From assembly GCA_900312665.1 (NCBI GenBank), contig ONZQ02000008.1:744001-808000 (forward strand): a stretch of 64,000 nt of DNA, written 5' to 3'. The stretch is from Cephalotrichum gorgonifer (Eukaryota; Ascomycota; Sordariomycetes; Microascales; Microascaceae). The notes below the pieces were generated by a model that did not search any database, was not told the DNA's origin, and saw only the letters and a list, made by a program, of their open reading frames with translations. Shown here in pieces: positions 21,983 through 35,585 of this stretch. A program made the translations under genes and the position numbers. How positions within the stretch are numbered: the first letter of the stretch is position 1; each line of letters opens with the position of its first letter.

Positions 21983-23765
21983 CTAGGACCCGGGGGACTG
22001 AGTGCGAGTCCGGATGCGGAACTTGTCGCGCAGCTTATCCGCGAGCCTTGCGCGGCGCCCACGGTCGACGTGGTCATCTCCCGTCGGGGGAGCCGCCTCT
22101 TGCGCCTGTGAGTGGCGGTACTGCCTTAGCGCCTGGATGCGCTCTTCCGGCGACGCGTGCCTGAGCCTCGAGAGGTCAAGGAGCTTCGAGATCCTTCTCC
22201 GCTGCGAGGTCGACGGTTCTTCTTCGAATTCGAGAGGAGGGGGCATGTTGTTGTCGTCGTCATCGGGTACTTCGTCTCTCTCGCCAGGGGGACGGAGGTC
22301 GAGGCGGCTAGAACTGGTGTGTTAGAGTGATTCTCAGGGGGGGGGGAGGGAGGGGAACTAAAATCACGAGCCAGACTTGGCTTCGAAACTTTGACTTACC
22401 ACAGAGGACATGTCCCCGAGACGTTTGTCAACCATGGGTCCACGCAGGCGGGGTGGAACTTATGGCTGCACGGGAGGACACGCACATCCTCCCCGACGCT
22501 GAAGTCGTCGGTGCAGATTGAACATCCCAGGTTGTCCCCGTCATCATCGGGCACCCTGGTGTCTTTGTCCTGCGCCTTAGATATAGGTGCGAGGGGAATG
22601 TGCATGGGGGAGGTGGCGGTCGCCGGGGTCGCAACCTCGGTGATGGTAGGAAGGTTCCCCCACGACCGAGCCCCGTCACTACCTGCCTTGCTTGGTCGTC
22701 GAGACTCTGCATCCGTCTGACTCTCGACGTCCGGGTCGGGCTTGGCGGTCGATGAGCCGCCATTCGACGAGCCGCCAAACTTGATGATGGGCAACGTGTC
22801 GAGCACAGCCCTCGCGATGCCCTTGGCTCGGCTCTGCCGAGGGCGGCCTCCTGGTCCGCTCCGCAGGCCGTACCGTTCAGGGTACCGATGGGCACGGAGG
22901 GTGCCGGTGCCGATAATCACTAGGAAGAGCAGGGTTACTAGACCCGTAATGCTGTAAAGCACGCTCATGGCGACTGCTGACGTCGTCCCGTTCGAGACCC
23001 CGGATGCGTCGATCGGAACTTCGGTGACGTTTCCCGATATCATGGCTCGCACAACATCGTCCTCGTCGGTATTGTTGAGAAAATTCAAGGCATTCTGGGC
23101 GTCGCCCGAGTCGATCATGGTGAAGATGGTCTGGTATATCAGGTCCGAGCCCTCAAGCATACAGCCGTTCCCCACCAGACTATAGAGCACGATGGCCATG
23201 GGGTTTGTTTCCATGACCTTGTTAATCATGTCGTTCGCAGTGGCGTCGCCATCCTCACTGGGCTCGTCGCAGGACAGGTACGCGATCTCCTTGGCTGTCG
23301 CATCGGGCACTTCCTCGAAGTTGCCGGGGTTAATCTGGATTATATCCCCCTCGATAACCACAGTCTAGAAGATAGAATGGTCTCCGGTTAGTAGCTGAGG
23401 TGGAATACTATAAAATGGGAGTGAGGAGGTAGGCAGAGCCCGCGCGTGACGGGAAGGCAGGAGCCCTTTCCACTCCGCTCTGTGGTTCGCCTCCCCCTCT
23501 GCCTCCGCAGCCGCCATTTCGACTCCGCTCCTAGAACATGAACACGTACACTGGGGCTCACTGATTGATCGATTCCGGTCGTGGCTGTCAAGGGTACGAC
23601 GAAGTACTGGTAAGGCTCCTCCCCGCCGTTTGTCGATAGCGTCATCCCCAGGGCCATGTCACTGGCCCAGTCTGGTATCGAGTCCCCCGACTGTATCTTG
23701 GCGTCTTCGGCGGTGGCGAAGGAGGCGAGGAGAGCCATCGCGGGGATTAAAAATGGCGAGGCCAT
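21983..23765 (-). CDS. Transmembrane RING-H2 finger protein, predicted E3 ubiquitin ligase
   Basis: Three exons are inferred: 23765-23562, 23364-22400 and 22307-21983 (TAG), giving 497 residues. A signal peptide (MASPFLIPAMALLASFATAE) leads into a lumenal region of about 175 residues resembling a degenerate PA-type domain. One membrane helix follows at about 198-221 (VLYSITGLVTLLFLVIIG). The cytosolic part contains a RING-H2 finger, C349-x2-C352-x14-C367-x-H369-x2-H372-x2-C375-x11-C387-x2-C390; the last Cys codon is split by intron 2, which supports that junction. Basic, Arg-rich segments and HASPEERIQALRQYR follow. The architecture matches the RNF13/Goliath/Tul1-like class of endomembrane ligases that ubiquitinate membrane cargo; substrates cannot be inferred. 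The intron of 197 nt between exons 1 and 2 is long for the window. Confidence 0.88.
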
Positions 23766-26359
23766 CTTCGTAGCGCGGTCGACGGTCGACGTCGCCAGCG
23801 TGTGCTCGAAGGATGGTCTTCACCTTGATTCTCTATGCTCTCTCCCTCTCTCTAACACACACACACTCTCTCGCTGTCCGACTCTCTCTGTATCTCGCAT
23901 GCACGGGGTAGGTGAGGGGTGAAGTTGATTTAGGATTCGTGGTTGTCGTCGGAGATTAGATATTATGAAGAGGAAAGTAAAGATGGGGAAAAGGCGGCAC
24001 GGAAGAAAGGCTGGATGCAGGCGGGTAGGGTATAGGTAATAGAGGGTTGACAGGTCAATGGCAGTGGGTAGTGGGACACGGCGCAGGGCGCAATTGTGGT
24101 AGGAGGTAGGAGGTAGATGTTTCGGGAGAGGGGCGTCGCATCTCAGATGCGGACGGGGCCGGGTTGGATGGACATTTCACTGGGTGTGATAGTCGTGATC
24201 GACAGACTCGACGCTGGCCCTCCGTGAATGCAAATGCAACGCAACGCAGACGTTTATTACTCGGTAGACGCCTGACAGGGATGAATGACCTGGGCGATAT
24301 CTTGGTTGCCGTAGCAGTCGCTATCGCCGTGGCCGCCACCGTCGGGCGCAGTGTTGATGATGTCCGTATCGGCGATCACCTTGCCTCAAAGGCTGTGTTA
24401 GATATGCGCGAGCTATTAAGTGCGCTCGATATGCACAGGTCCAAGATCCAGGTCTGGGAAGGAAGCTTAATTAATAGATGAAGGAATTGGTAACACCTGA
24501 TGCGATGCGGATTGATCTTGTTTGGCGAGGCAAAAAGGACGGAGAGACGATACGACGGGAGGGAATTTTGAGGAGAGAGGAGGTCGAGCCACGATGTATG
24601 TCGCATAGGTGTGGTTCCAACGTTGTTCACAAGCATTGGGATTCTTTGGGCGAGTATCCCTTGGGCGATGAGGAGTCTCGACTCAAGGCCCTGGCGTGGA
24701 GAATTGTCCGGGTGGTCTAGTGGGGGTGGGACGGTCTGGGCCTAGTCAGGGCTCGGTTCCACAGGTACAAGTACGCTATGGAGCACAGAAGTGCATGCAT
24801 GGGTCTCGGTACTGTGACTTGCCTAGCAAGGGTATTGGAGCTGAGAAGGTGCACTCGTCGTCGGCCACTGGGGCTTGTACTGTTCAACCAGCCCATTGAG
24901 TTTATTAGTGTGCGATCGTGGAATCGAAACCTCGCCAAGTGGAACAGGTACAAAGTACGACTGCCAGCTAAGTGATTTCGCATCAAATTTCTTCACAATC
25001 TGAGTACGAGTACCTCGTCATGATGTACTCGCATGGAGGGGTAATATCACTGTAAGCTATTATACAACCAGTGGACGTGACACTGCCAAGACAAAGCAAG
25101 TACCACGCCGCTTACTTCTGACCCATGGGTACTTGAACATAGTTCCCTGGCATTCCCATGTCTGTTCTCATTTGCGACCCGAAACAAGTTGGGATGCGTG
25201 AGCGACGTTTTGCAGCACACACTGAGACGGGCACAGCCAGTGTCAATGCCAGCGTCAATGCCAGCGCTATTGCCGATGCCGAGCTCACAACTTACGAGTA
25301 TGTGCACCGCGACATTGTTGACGATACACAGATCCATTGAACTGCATGGTTGGGTACTCGTATGTAAGCTGCGGGGTGCAGAGTGCGGGGTCATACTTTC
25401 CATCCATCCAAGCCGGACTTCTGACCTCCAGCTGGCTGTGCTACCTCGAGATTTAACGTCCTGAAGCGCCTCCCCGCCATCAAGTACGTCGTCCCATCGC
25501 TCGCATTGGCTGACCCTTGGATGCCCCTCTCCTGGCCCTATACCTATTCGTGCCACATACGGAAAGACGTTATAGATGAAGCAAGTTGCAGGAATAGGTC
25601 ATAGGTCGCACGACAGGATCGATCACCGGAGTTCCAGTCAATTGACAGACGTCTCTTATCATGGACGCGTATCCAAGTTGTGATATATCATTCCGCATAT
25701 TCAACAATCTCCAACCTCGGTGAAGCAGCAGAAGATACTCGTCCACCCTCGTATCGTCGAGCCTATCCTTGCCCCAGCCAGACAACATACATGTACTTTT
25801 CGCTCCCCGCACCGGGATCAGAGAGATTCCCAAATCTCAAACAAAAAACCACCGATGAAAAAAAAATCGAGAAGAAACAATAACATCAACAACAACAACA
25901 GCAGCAATTGAACATCTCGAAGCCTATTGGTCTCCGATTCCTGGCTCGCTCCATCATTCGCCGGAGATTTCCATGTCGGAGGATTTCTTTTTCCTTTATG
26001 CGCCGTTTTGATGTTTGATCTCCCCTTCCGTTTGCCTGTCCCCCGGATGCGAGATCCGCGCTGTCGCCGTCTCGAATGCAAAACTCGGCTCCACCTCACA
26101 CCCGTAAATCCCTCGTATAGAGCCTATGATGTCTGTTTAAATGTGAGTGACGTTTATGCGCGCCCGACTTGTTTATGTGCTGTCAGGCTCCTGTTTACTT
26201 GAAAATGGGGAACGGTGGAAGAGAGCGAGTCCGCGGTACGTAGAGTACTGACAACTCTTGCGTATATAAGAGTACATACATTACATATTGCCCGCTATTA
26301 TCATCCATTGGATGTAATGATACTAACAGATATTAACCCCAGAAAACAAGGTGCCTGTA
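23766..26359. other. Spacer without a supported gene
   Basis: The first 250 bases are the promoter of the RING gene (C/T-rich, TCTCT runs). Frames at 24055-24720 on both strands are short and Ala/Arg-biased. The GTACTC/GTACTT word recurs near 24765, 24950, 25001-25035, 25355 and 26240. Nothing is convincingly coding. Confidence 0.5.
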
Positions 26360-27277
26360 TCAATTAAAGCCCGCCGCCATCTTCGGAGCCAACTCCCGGC
26401 AGAGAGGAAGAAATGCAGGTACAACCGCCAGACTGCCGAGTATGGGGTATAAGAGCCTTACGGGGAACCATAGCATACGCCAACCCTCCTCATCCAACAC
26501 AACCCGTGTTTGAGAAACAACCCTCCCCAAAATCTCCGACGTGATCCGCGAGTCGTAACCAAGACAGGTGACCAATGCAGAGAAATGCCCCACCACCGAA
26601 CATCTTTGTTTTCATTCTTCCACATATGTCCGGGAAGTATTATTGGCTCCATTGTCCCCCTTTCCGCGACCATTTTCTGGAACCGAATCCGCGAAAAAGT
26701 AGCCGGACGATCAATTTGTTGGTGGAAAGGAATTCATTCATATATTGCCTTTAAGGTTAAGACTCCCCTACCCCCTCTAACTCCATATTCCTGTTTCCTT
26801 TTGTGAAATATGTACCCTACGCGGGTTAATCACCCCGGCGATCCTTGCAGCTCCAATTACATATTCTTTCCTATGTTGCCATTTCTGGCAACTACATCTC
26901 AATCTAGAAGTCAAGTCCCCCCTTTGCTCAGATGCGTTTATATGTTGTTTCGTGTCCCTCTCTGGCATGTAAAGAGCTCCCGGGAAACTCTCCCGGGGAC
27001 AGGCTGTTTCTGTTTGCGTGATGATCTCACGGTGAGTTCTCTGAACACGGGGATGTCCGGAAACAAAACTGCCCAAATGGGATTTATCTTGATAGTATGC
27101 TGTGGTTCGATGTTCTATTGAGAGATGGGAATTCGGCTGATGCGAGACCGCCATGAGACGGGCAGCGATGGCCTCGCCGGGATGTGTCTTATACGGAGGG
27201 CGGAGGCCGGTAAAGGGGGCGGGCTGTGGGATACTCACGCTCATCTTTCCAATGCGCCCCGGTCTTCACTTTAGTCA
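26360..27277 (-). CDS. Weak candidate for a small multi-exon gene, function unknown
   Basis: Three pieces look protein-like but the full splice pattern is not solved. A first exon starts at ATG 27277-27275 (MTKVKTGAHWKDE) and ends at a good donor (GTGAGT). It joins in phase, after an ACCACAG acceptor, to YYQDKSHLGSFVSGHPRVQ near 27040-26980. A separate segment encodes YVIGAARIAGVINPRR near 26860-26810. A terminal segment with stop at 26360 encodes LGYDSRITSEILGRVV and then FPVRLLYPILGSLAVVPAFL, a possible membrane helix, ending in MAAGFN. No family is recognised. It lies head-to-tail just downstream of TBCB, with about 100 bases between. It may be several chance frames or a diverged gene. Confidence 0.25.
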
Positions 27278-27379
27278 TGGGCCAGTAACTTCCCTCAAGC
27301 ATTGCACTTCTCGGCCATAGATAAACGTAGCCACTCGAGTGCCGTATGAGCGTCTTCCTGTCGAATAAACGAGTGCACC

Positions 27380-28416
27380 CTAAATCTCCTCCATATCCTC
27401 CAAATCATCCCACACCGGGAAGTCCCCAACCTCGACCCTATCCGGCCTCACGAAAACCCCATGCTTAACCCCCGTCTCCTCCCCCCAGTACCTCTTCCCC
27501 CCGATGCTCCCGTCATTCTTCCCCGCCGGCTCGTCCAGCCGCACCCCGATCCATGAACCCCCTATCCCGCCCGGGATCTCGGCGACCTCGCCGACGTACA
27601 TCACCTCGCCCCTCCTCGTGTCCTCGCCGCCGACGCGGCACCGCTTCCCGACCTCTATCCCCCGCGCGCGCACCTCCTGCTCGATGGCGGCGATCCTGGC
27701 GGCCTCAATGGAGGGGGCGTTCGGGTCGAAGCGGCCCAGCTTCTGCGCCTTCTTCCACGCGAGGACGGAGTCCGTCTTCTGCGCGTACTCCTCCTCGGGC
27801 ATGACGTACTTGTCCACCGCGGAGGTGTCGTTGAGGTTGGGCCGCGCGGAGGGGGGGCGAATGTCAGTGATCTAGAGGTGTCGTTAGCCTTTCGGGGGGC
27901 TCGAGGACGGTTCCATAGCGGGGAGTTTGGGCGAGACTCCATGGATACTGGGGGGCAGGTATATGGAATCAACGATGCGTGGGGTAAATTTCAATTTGGG
28001 GATGAGAGGTTTGTGGTGAGAGAGCTACCGTCAGACTCATAGCCTACTCTCCCATAGCCTCACCCCCAACGCCCAACAAATCCCAGCACCATCTTCTCAA
28101 CCGGAAAACAAGCCTCTTCTCACAAAAAGTACCAACGACGAGAACTGGCGGAGAAGGAAGAGAGGAGAAAAAAAAAACTCACATAAATCTCGCCCCCCTT
28201 CGCAAGTGGGAACGCCGAAAGTGGCGTCCCCTCCTCGTCCGCAACCTCCATGCTGATCCTCTGCCCGCCCGCCCTGTACTCCAGCCTTTGCGACGACGGC
28301 GGGATACCCGTCACAGTCTCCATCTTGGACTTAAACTGGTCCACGGACCATGATGGCGTGACGCGCCGCTCCGAGGAGGAGTAGTCCGACGTGACGTAGA
28401 GTACGATGTCGGCCAT
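27380..28416 (-). CDS. Tubulin-folding cofactor B (CAP-Gly protein, Alf1/TBCB)
   Basis: This is a cytosolic chaperone that binds alpha-tubulin released from the chaperonin and hands it on in the cofactor pathway. Exon 1 is 28416-28183 and exon 2 is 27871-27380 (TAG), giving 241 residues; the intron of 311 nt is unusually long here. Residues 1-78 form an N-terminal ubiquitin-like domain (MADIVLYVTSDYSSSERRVT). A linker with ARPNLNDTSAVDKYVMPEEE and a short coiled stretch follows. The C-terminal CAP-Gly domain carries GKNDGSIGGKRYW, with the GKNDG core at about 195-199. The protein ends in acidic DLEDMEEI, resembling the acidic C-terminal tail with terminal Ile described for TBCB. An in-frame ATG lies 28 codons upstream; the chosen start MADIVLY matches the fold boundary. 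Confidence 0.93.
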
Positions 28417-29722
28417 GATGACGATGGTGTGGTCGAGGTGAAGGGGTTGAGGAGTGCGGGGTGAACTTTCCCTAAAATTGAGTGAACTTTGTTTCAAAGT
28501 CTAGAGGTCTAGAGGGTATGCCTGTCCGGATAAATGAGTCGTCGTCGTTCAAGAAGACCTCCGAGATATCGAGATATCGTAGGTGGGGTTGAGACGAGCT
28601 CCACACGGTGGTAATGTTGGTGACGCAGTGGATATTTCGTGACAAAAAACCCGTCGAGGATGGCTAAGTATGAGATGTGATGAGCTTCAATGCAGTCACC
28701 TTTTTATCATGAATGAGGCTCGGGAGAGATATTTTTCTCTCTCGAAATATGTTTTGATTTTCTCCTTGTCTATTGCCGGTGACACTTTCATAGCTGCCTA
28801 GCAAAACACCTCATGAACTAGCGACATGAATCAATAACCGACGTTGCCTTCTAGGAGGTTCGGTAAGTATCACGTGACGCATTTCCACTGCTCCTGCTCC
28901 TTTATGCTCACTATGTCTTTACTCTTTGAAACATCCACGCCTTGTTGAAAGACATGACCTAGATTTCAGGATTCGCCAGCTCGCGATGTCTACCTTCAGA
29001 GTCAAAGGCCAAGGTCTCCATCCGGGCCCGCGTGGCGTGTCTGGCTGTTGACCGCCGGTAACGGGTAGTATTCGGGGCCGACGGTCCCGAAGCTGAAGGG
29101 AGGGTCGTCGGCCCTGTCGGCGGGTGACAGATGGCGGAGATGAACCTGCTCGCAAGCTGAACCATCTCCAACCGTTGCCCTCATGCATGTCTCCCACTTA
29201 CGACCGTTAAGCCTATACGGGCACGATACTAAGTACTCACCCCCCCCCCCACTCGAATAGTCCCCCTTCCCCTCCCTCCCTCCCTCCCCCGCTCCTGCTG
29301 ACCGCTTCTATTATTGGCCTCTATATAGGCGGGCCAGGCCATTCCCAACGGCCCTCCCCACCGAAATGCTTGTTCCCCAACGACCCATCACGGACAGCCG
29401 GTCAGGAAGGTAATAAGTAGCATCGTGGCTGTCGAGCTTGCGCAGTTCGTGTCAAGGCCAGCCAGCCTCCCCACCGCTATACCCAACGCGGGTGGGTGGT
29501 CCGAGAAATCCAGAAGAAAAAGAAAACAAGTGCGTCTCTAGTGTATAGTAACGCAACTCCGTTGCTTTTCTCCCCACCCCTCTGGTCCCCCTACACACAC
29601 ACACGCCCAAGTAGGCCTGAACGGAGGGGTACTTGTATGCTTCCTTGCGAAGGTCCTCTGTGCTTCGGGAAGGTAGAGGAGCACGGGAACTAGAAAGGGA
29701 GGGTGGAGAATGGAGTAAGGTA

Positions 29723-29749
29723 GAAGGCGGAAGGCGGAAGGCGGAAGGA
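29723..29749. repeat. Heptamer tandem repeat (GGAAGGC)n
   Basis: About three to four units are read directly, in a G/A-rich stretch. Confidence 0.85.
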
Positions 29750-32700
29750 AGAGGGAAGGGGGGGACGGGGGGCGCCACCAACGTTGCCTCACGGTATCCC
29801 GATCCATGTCCTAATGGCCTTCCTGAAATTTCGGACCATAGCTTGCTTCGTACTGGCCACCTTCTTGCACCCTTGTTCCTTGTTGATATCGGGTTGCGCG
29901 TTGCCTCCCTACCTGTCTAGAAGCGCCGGCCCGCAACGCCCTCCCTTCCCCAAAAAGACCCACGCGTAGCCCCGGAGGTAGGTTTCTTCGATCCACGCCC
30001 CCCTCCCCCCCGCCCCGCCCCCGCCCCCTCCCGATGCCCGGAAATTCCTCACCGCGACTCGAACCCGAGACCCCATTGGAAAACCTACCTTCCTTCCTCC
30101 CGCTCCTCCTTCAGATGTGGTGTGAGAGCATGAAATATGCAGCACGGCTGTCGTGGCATATCGATGACGTCTCATCTCGAAAGAAAAGGGGGGGGAGGGT
30201 CTAGTAAAAGCAGTAGCGTCCCGGCAGGAAAGCGCTACTACGTTGATACCGCCAGCACTCGCTCGGGGTAGGATGGATCCATAAATAATTTCCGGTGCTA
30301 GACTGGTGTTGAGTTCTAGGCCCCCTCTTCTGAGGATTCCATGCTTCGGAAACCCCCCTAGACTCCGTCCCAGCTCTCCCCTAAGCTAGACCAAGGGTGG
30401 GGCTTTTAGCTTGCGCCTTATGGTCGTCAAGGGGTTTACGCCCCGTTGAAAAAACGGTGCGGTGTTTGCGCAGAGCGTGCGATCCCGTTCCGCCCCATGT
30501 CCCGCATCTCAACCTGATACTCTGATACTGCTCCAACTGGCCGGGCTATTGGCCCGTCCTCCCCCCTTTCCTGCGTGAGCGGAGCATGATGGGGCGGCGG
30601 TGGCAGTTCCTCGCGGACCACCATCGCCCGATCACCGAATCAACGGCAGGGTGAGTGCGTGGAACAATCAGCTTGTCTAACAATGGCTATGCAGTTCGGG
30701 CAAATACTTGTACATCGGGGCCCACACAAGTCGAAACGATACGATTCGGTGCATACTCACCGGACCATTGGAGGGAAGAATAAAGGAATCCTGCGGCCGG
30801 TACAAGGGCGTGTGGGTAAGAATAGGGCAGCCCACGGAAAACAAAGTCCTTGTACCGCGGAAAGAATACCTCGATGTGTGCCCAGTGACCAGGATCCAGC
30901 ATAAACGCATTGCTCACCTCGTTGGTAGTACAAGCAGCAGCCCGGCGTCCCCTTTCCTTTCCCGTCTCTTCCTTGTCCGTTTGCATCACAAGGGGTTTGT
31001 TTCTCTTACTCCAGCCGGTTCGAGAGAGGGAAAAACAGAGTGCTAGGGAGCACAACACATCGACAGCGGAATCGATGCAGGTAAACGCCAGATTTCGCGC
31101 GGATATACTGGGCCGTCCCCGTTTGTCCTCCTCCAGCGAACCCAGATCCCCGTCAAACGGGCCCAAAGAGGCAGCTGAAGGGGGGGACGAGGAATGAAAG
31201 GAAGCGAGAGAGTTGGACAAGTTACGGCCTCGGCCAGGCTGCATTTTCCCTCGGATAGCGGCGTTTCACTAATATGTGTTCCCCCTCGGATCCTTGCAAA
31301 TTGCCTGTGGAAAGCGATAAGATGAGGTGACAGGATGATTGCCCCGTTCGTTTGTCGAAGCTCTCCCCCTCACCCCCTAGCAGCCACTCAGAAAAAGGGG
31401 ATGGCACAGCACACAGGGGGCGGCACGGCAGGTGGCCTTGTTCATCGCGGCGTCGCTCACCGCAAGAAAGGCGAGTCAGCAGTGACGATATAACAGAGGC
31501 GTTTTACTGTGTTCTTGGGGAAGAAGCTATTTTAGCTTCGCAGCGCAGCAGATGCGCCGAACGAACAGAGCTGCATATGCTCCACCGCCTTCATGCGCCT
31601 CGACCCATCGGATGCATCCCGCACCATGTACTCGTACGGGTAATGGTCAGTAAACCTGGTTGTGTTCTGTTCGGTCATTACGAGCAGGCCGGTCGAATCT
31701 GATCCGCTTGGTTGCCTGAGCAATGGACCCCTTCGAACCCGCATCCTCGCGGGTAGTTTCGTCCCACGATCTCGGTTATTGTGATAGCTCACAAACTACC
31801 AAGGGATCGAACGGTTTCCCCGCTCAGCTTCTTTCGCTAGACGTCACGGAGAGCGTAAAGAGGGAGCGTCCTGTAGGTAATGCTTGCATGAGACATGCCG
31901 TGTGCCTGTATTCCGTACAATCAATCAAGGCTTAGCGTTCGCAGCGATATGAATCACATTACGGAGTACCCTCTCTCCACTTGGCTCGCATGGGTCTGTC
32001 TCGCTTACAAGTACGGTTTGTGGTATATGCTTAGGGCCAAGGTCGTGGGATGCATATGTGCTTTGTTGGAATTAGTCAGAAGTGAGAAGAAAAGAAAAAG
32101 CAAGCACATGTAATTTACCAAACGCCACGGCTCAAGCTCCGTCCACCGACATTTGCGTACTCGTCCTTGTATGAGTACTCGTATATCCTCCTTGTATCCT
32201 CGGATCGAGATCGAAGCATCGCCATCACTGTCCTAGCCTGTCGTCTTCTAGCATCCTCAGGATATGGTTGGACACTCGAAGGGGGGGGGGGAGTGCGGAC
32301 AAGCTCGGTATATTCGCCACTCAAGTTCTATCGGCCACGCCGACTCCTGACACCCGATTCCCTACATTTTTTCCAGACAAGAACTTGTTTGGTCGCTGCA
32401 ACACTGGCATCAGTAGCCTGTTCAAAGCCGACCTGCAGGAGAGGAGATGAAAGAAAACTTTCTACTCCCTCAAGCCCGTCACTTCTTATTCACCGCCACA
32501 TTGGGTTCGTGCTGGAGCCAACATAGTGTATGCACCTGGCTTCCTTGTGTGACTTGACCCGGTTGCCCTCCATCTTAGCGATCCGACGTGTAAGTCGTGG
32601 GGGAGTAATTATAACATTGCTCCGGACGCGTTCGAGAGAGCGGCCACCCGTAAGTCTCGCCCTAGGCGTGCCTCTAGAACGTGATAACTACGTGGCGATC

Positions 32701-32986
32701 GAACTCATCTCGTATAAGGGGGCTGGTAAGGGGACGGCTCGTATCACTGCCAACCAGAGAGGAACCTGGTTCCATATTGCGAGGTTATCCGAGACCAGAC
32801 ACCAGTGCCATTGCCATGTGGTCTCCTCAACACAAGAATTAAACGGCCTGCGATGGGACAAGCGAACAAAAAAAAATGAAACTCTCTACCGGAAGTGGTT
32901 ATGGGAGTTGCTATCTATGATCGTGTTAGTGAGGTCTAGAATCCTCGAGTGCCCAAAGCTTCGATTTTACGAACAAGAACCTGCTT

Positions 32987-33006
32987 GGGGGGGGGGGGGG
33001 GGGGGG
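32987..33006. repeat. G20 homopolymer
   Basis: Twenty consecutive G. Its length is likely to be error-prone in sequencing. Confidence 0.9.
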
Positions 33007-35585
33007 TAGGGAGGCTAACCGGCACTGGCGGGCGTTGGCGTGGAATGACTTTCTCGATTGAGCCGAGGAGAAAAAGTGATAAAACAGTCTATCTGTGCAT
33101 TGTATGTACGAGTATGCACGAAAGAACGTGTCAAAGAACGCGCCAAGGAACAGGCTAGGAAACGTATTGGGGCGCAGAGTGGGAAGAGGAGAGCAATGTG
33201 CTTTTGCCATAGTCCATGAACGACATATAATAATGCACACCAATGTCGGCCCGTGTGGCTTGATTCCTGGTTGGATACGAGGGTAAGGGCTTACCGATGG
33301 TGTAAGGCCACTCACTGGTGAGCGTTGAGACGTGGTTTCTAAAGTTAATGATGCGAGGCCGGAATAGCACCCTCGCCCCAGAAAGTGTTTGAAGATTTGC
33401 TACATTAACGCATGCAGATTCCAGAGAAGGGAGTATTTGATGTGTGAGTGATCAACCTGGTGGGGCGGCCGGAGATACCACCACTTCTAGCTGCCGCCGT
33501 CTTGAGCAACTAGTATTGCCCCCTCCCCATGTTTCGCCGCTTCAGGCAAGGTGCATTCCCTGGCTCTGGGTGTGAGTGCGTGCGCTGCGTCGGTTTCGAT
33601 CTCCGTGCCTCGGACCCTGGTCCCTGACACTCGTTGTAGCAACGGGAAGGTATCGGGTATGGGTCTTTTCACGGGGTCAAACTCCCCTCAGACCCTGGCA
33701 CAACACCCGATGCCTTGCTTAGTTTCGACTTGGGTCCGGCTGCGTGGGATAACGCGGATTCGACGGGAACCCGTCCTGAAGAAATAACGAATTATCCTGA
33801 GAGGGACGTATGATGAAGCTGGAGGATCCACGAGGGAACGGAACAACCGAGGGAGATCGATGAAACGAAGAACTTCGTAGGAACTTCAACCGTCGCACCC
33901 AATGTCGGGGGAGAGACGTAGGTTAGGCAGTTATCGAAAGGGGAGTATCGGAATCGCTAAGGATCATGGTCATAGAGAAAGTGAGGCTGGGTCTTGCGAT
34001 TGGATACTGCTAATTTCAGTCTCCGGTGATGGGAGTTTATTAAATCAGAGCACAAAGTACAATGTTACTAGAGAAAACCGAGGCCAACACCTCGTGTTCG
34101 GACATAATCTTGCTGGTAGAGAGGGGCGTGTTAGTTTGTATGACTCAATTAATGAGGAAGGAGGGAGGGGCTATGGGGAGGTAGGCGCGACGTGAAGGGG
34201 GACGATCACGGTTCACGGAAGGTGTGGTGTCTGTGTGGTATTTGGCACCGCGTGGAAGGAACGGTTCAGGCGCGAGTTCCGTGGGACGAAGTCGTCCGTG
34301 ATGGATCACACGACAAGGTACTACAATAGTCATGTGTTCCCCTCCGGTTGGTCTTCCTTGGCACTTGGTGTAACAAGGAAGTAATTGTGATATCTGAAGG
34401 CCGCATCCATTACTACGAAGTAATAATGCTCGGTGGTGCCGACTCGGATAGAGCCTGGCTAGAGTGTGGTAAAAACAAGCGGCCTCATCGGAACGGGCCC
34501 GTTAGCATCATTCTTAGTCCGGAAACTGACCGCTAGTTCCAAAGGTATTATGCCCCTCACTGGTGCCCTCCAACATGAAAGTCCTTCCCGTGCCTGGGAG
34601 GGTGCCACCCACCCCTCCGATCGCTCGACCGGGCCTGCCTCCACCTTGGGCGGGAGCTTCCGAGCAGGGGCTTAAAATCCTTATTCTTCCTTCTGGGAAG
34701 GTACAGCCTCCGTGCCTATGATGATAGGATTATAGTCGGCACCTTTGTTAAAGCACACGGGCTGGAGCTTGGCGACGTAAGTACTTGCAGCACAAGTACG
34801 ACGTTGTACTGACGTACTTCGGTCGAGCTTTGCCCGGTTCATCTCCACAGGCACGGGTCCGCCTCCGCAGCTTTGACCCATCCCAAAATGGCAAGTGTGA
34901 CAAGTCCAAGCTCTCACGAGTAGATCGTATCGATGAACTACGGAGTACGTTTCCTAGTTTCCACCAAAGGCCAAAGCTGCTGGCGGCTGAGACCATTTGC
35001 CTGAGTAGCCGCTGACCTTCGCTCTCCACTCACATGTAGGATTTCCCGTCAGGGGCGGGCAGCTTCAAACCGACAAGCCACTCTATAATACTCCATAATA
35101 CACATGTTCCCTTTCTACAGGACCAATTTTCCCAGCCCCTGACAACCTTAATTCTTCTAGGTGCCCAGGGGTGTAATATGTTTTAGTGCAATACGGAGTG
35201 CCCAACTCAGTAGCTGGTTAGTACTACTGCTAGTACATGCCCATATGTAATGAGCTTACTCGACGCAAGCGCAAGAGGAAACAGGGCTGGACTTGGAGTT
35301 GACCGCGTCATGTGCTGATCCACACACACCCAGGCGACAGCCTGTGAGTGGGTGAATCAGGAGGGGCATGCTCTACGAGAAGGTCCCGTCTCCGGAATAG
35401 GTAGCCTTTGCCTCTCGTTGGTATTCGGGGACAAAGGTACAGAGTACAAGTGCGTACAATTGAAGACACAGGTGGGTTGGGTCTTGAGGAAGGCGCGGGC
35501 AGGGCGACAATGCATTGTGCAGGAACGAACGACCACCATTGAGGATATGGAGGAAGGCATTACGATGATTACGTAGTTTCTCGAA

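Larger units (their letters stand above)
28417..35585. other. Gene-poor block, first part (7.2 kb)
   Basis: No supported gene is seen. Frames of up to 185 codons (30687-31244, minus; 32530-33009, plus) lack recognisable motifs. Repeats include a GGAAGGC heptamer array (29723-29749), a G20 tract (32987-33006) and many copies of the GTACTC/GTACTT word (for example 31630, 32159-32190 and 34776-34817). No long terminal repeats, transposase or reverse-transcriptase motifs were found by eye. AT-rich, RIP-like composition is not obvious. Confidence 0.5.

Noticed and set aside
30040..30100. GGGTTCGAGTC on the minus strand resembling a tRNA T loop
   Set aside because: The T stem does not pair fully and no cloverleaf can be built around it.
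30687..31244. 185-codon minus-strand frame
   Set aside because: The composition is irregular, no motif is seen, and competing frames overlap on the opposite strand.
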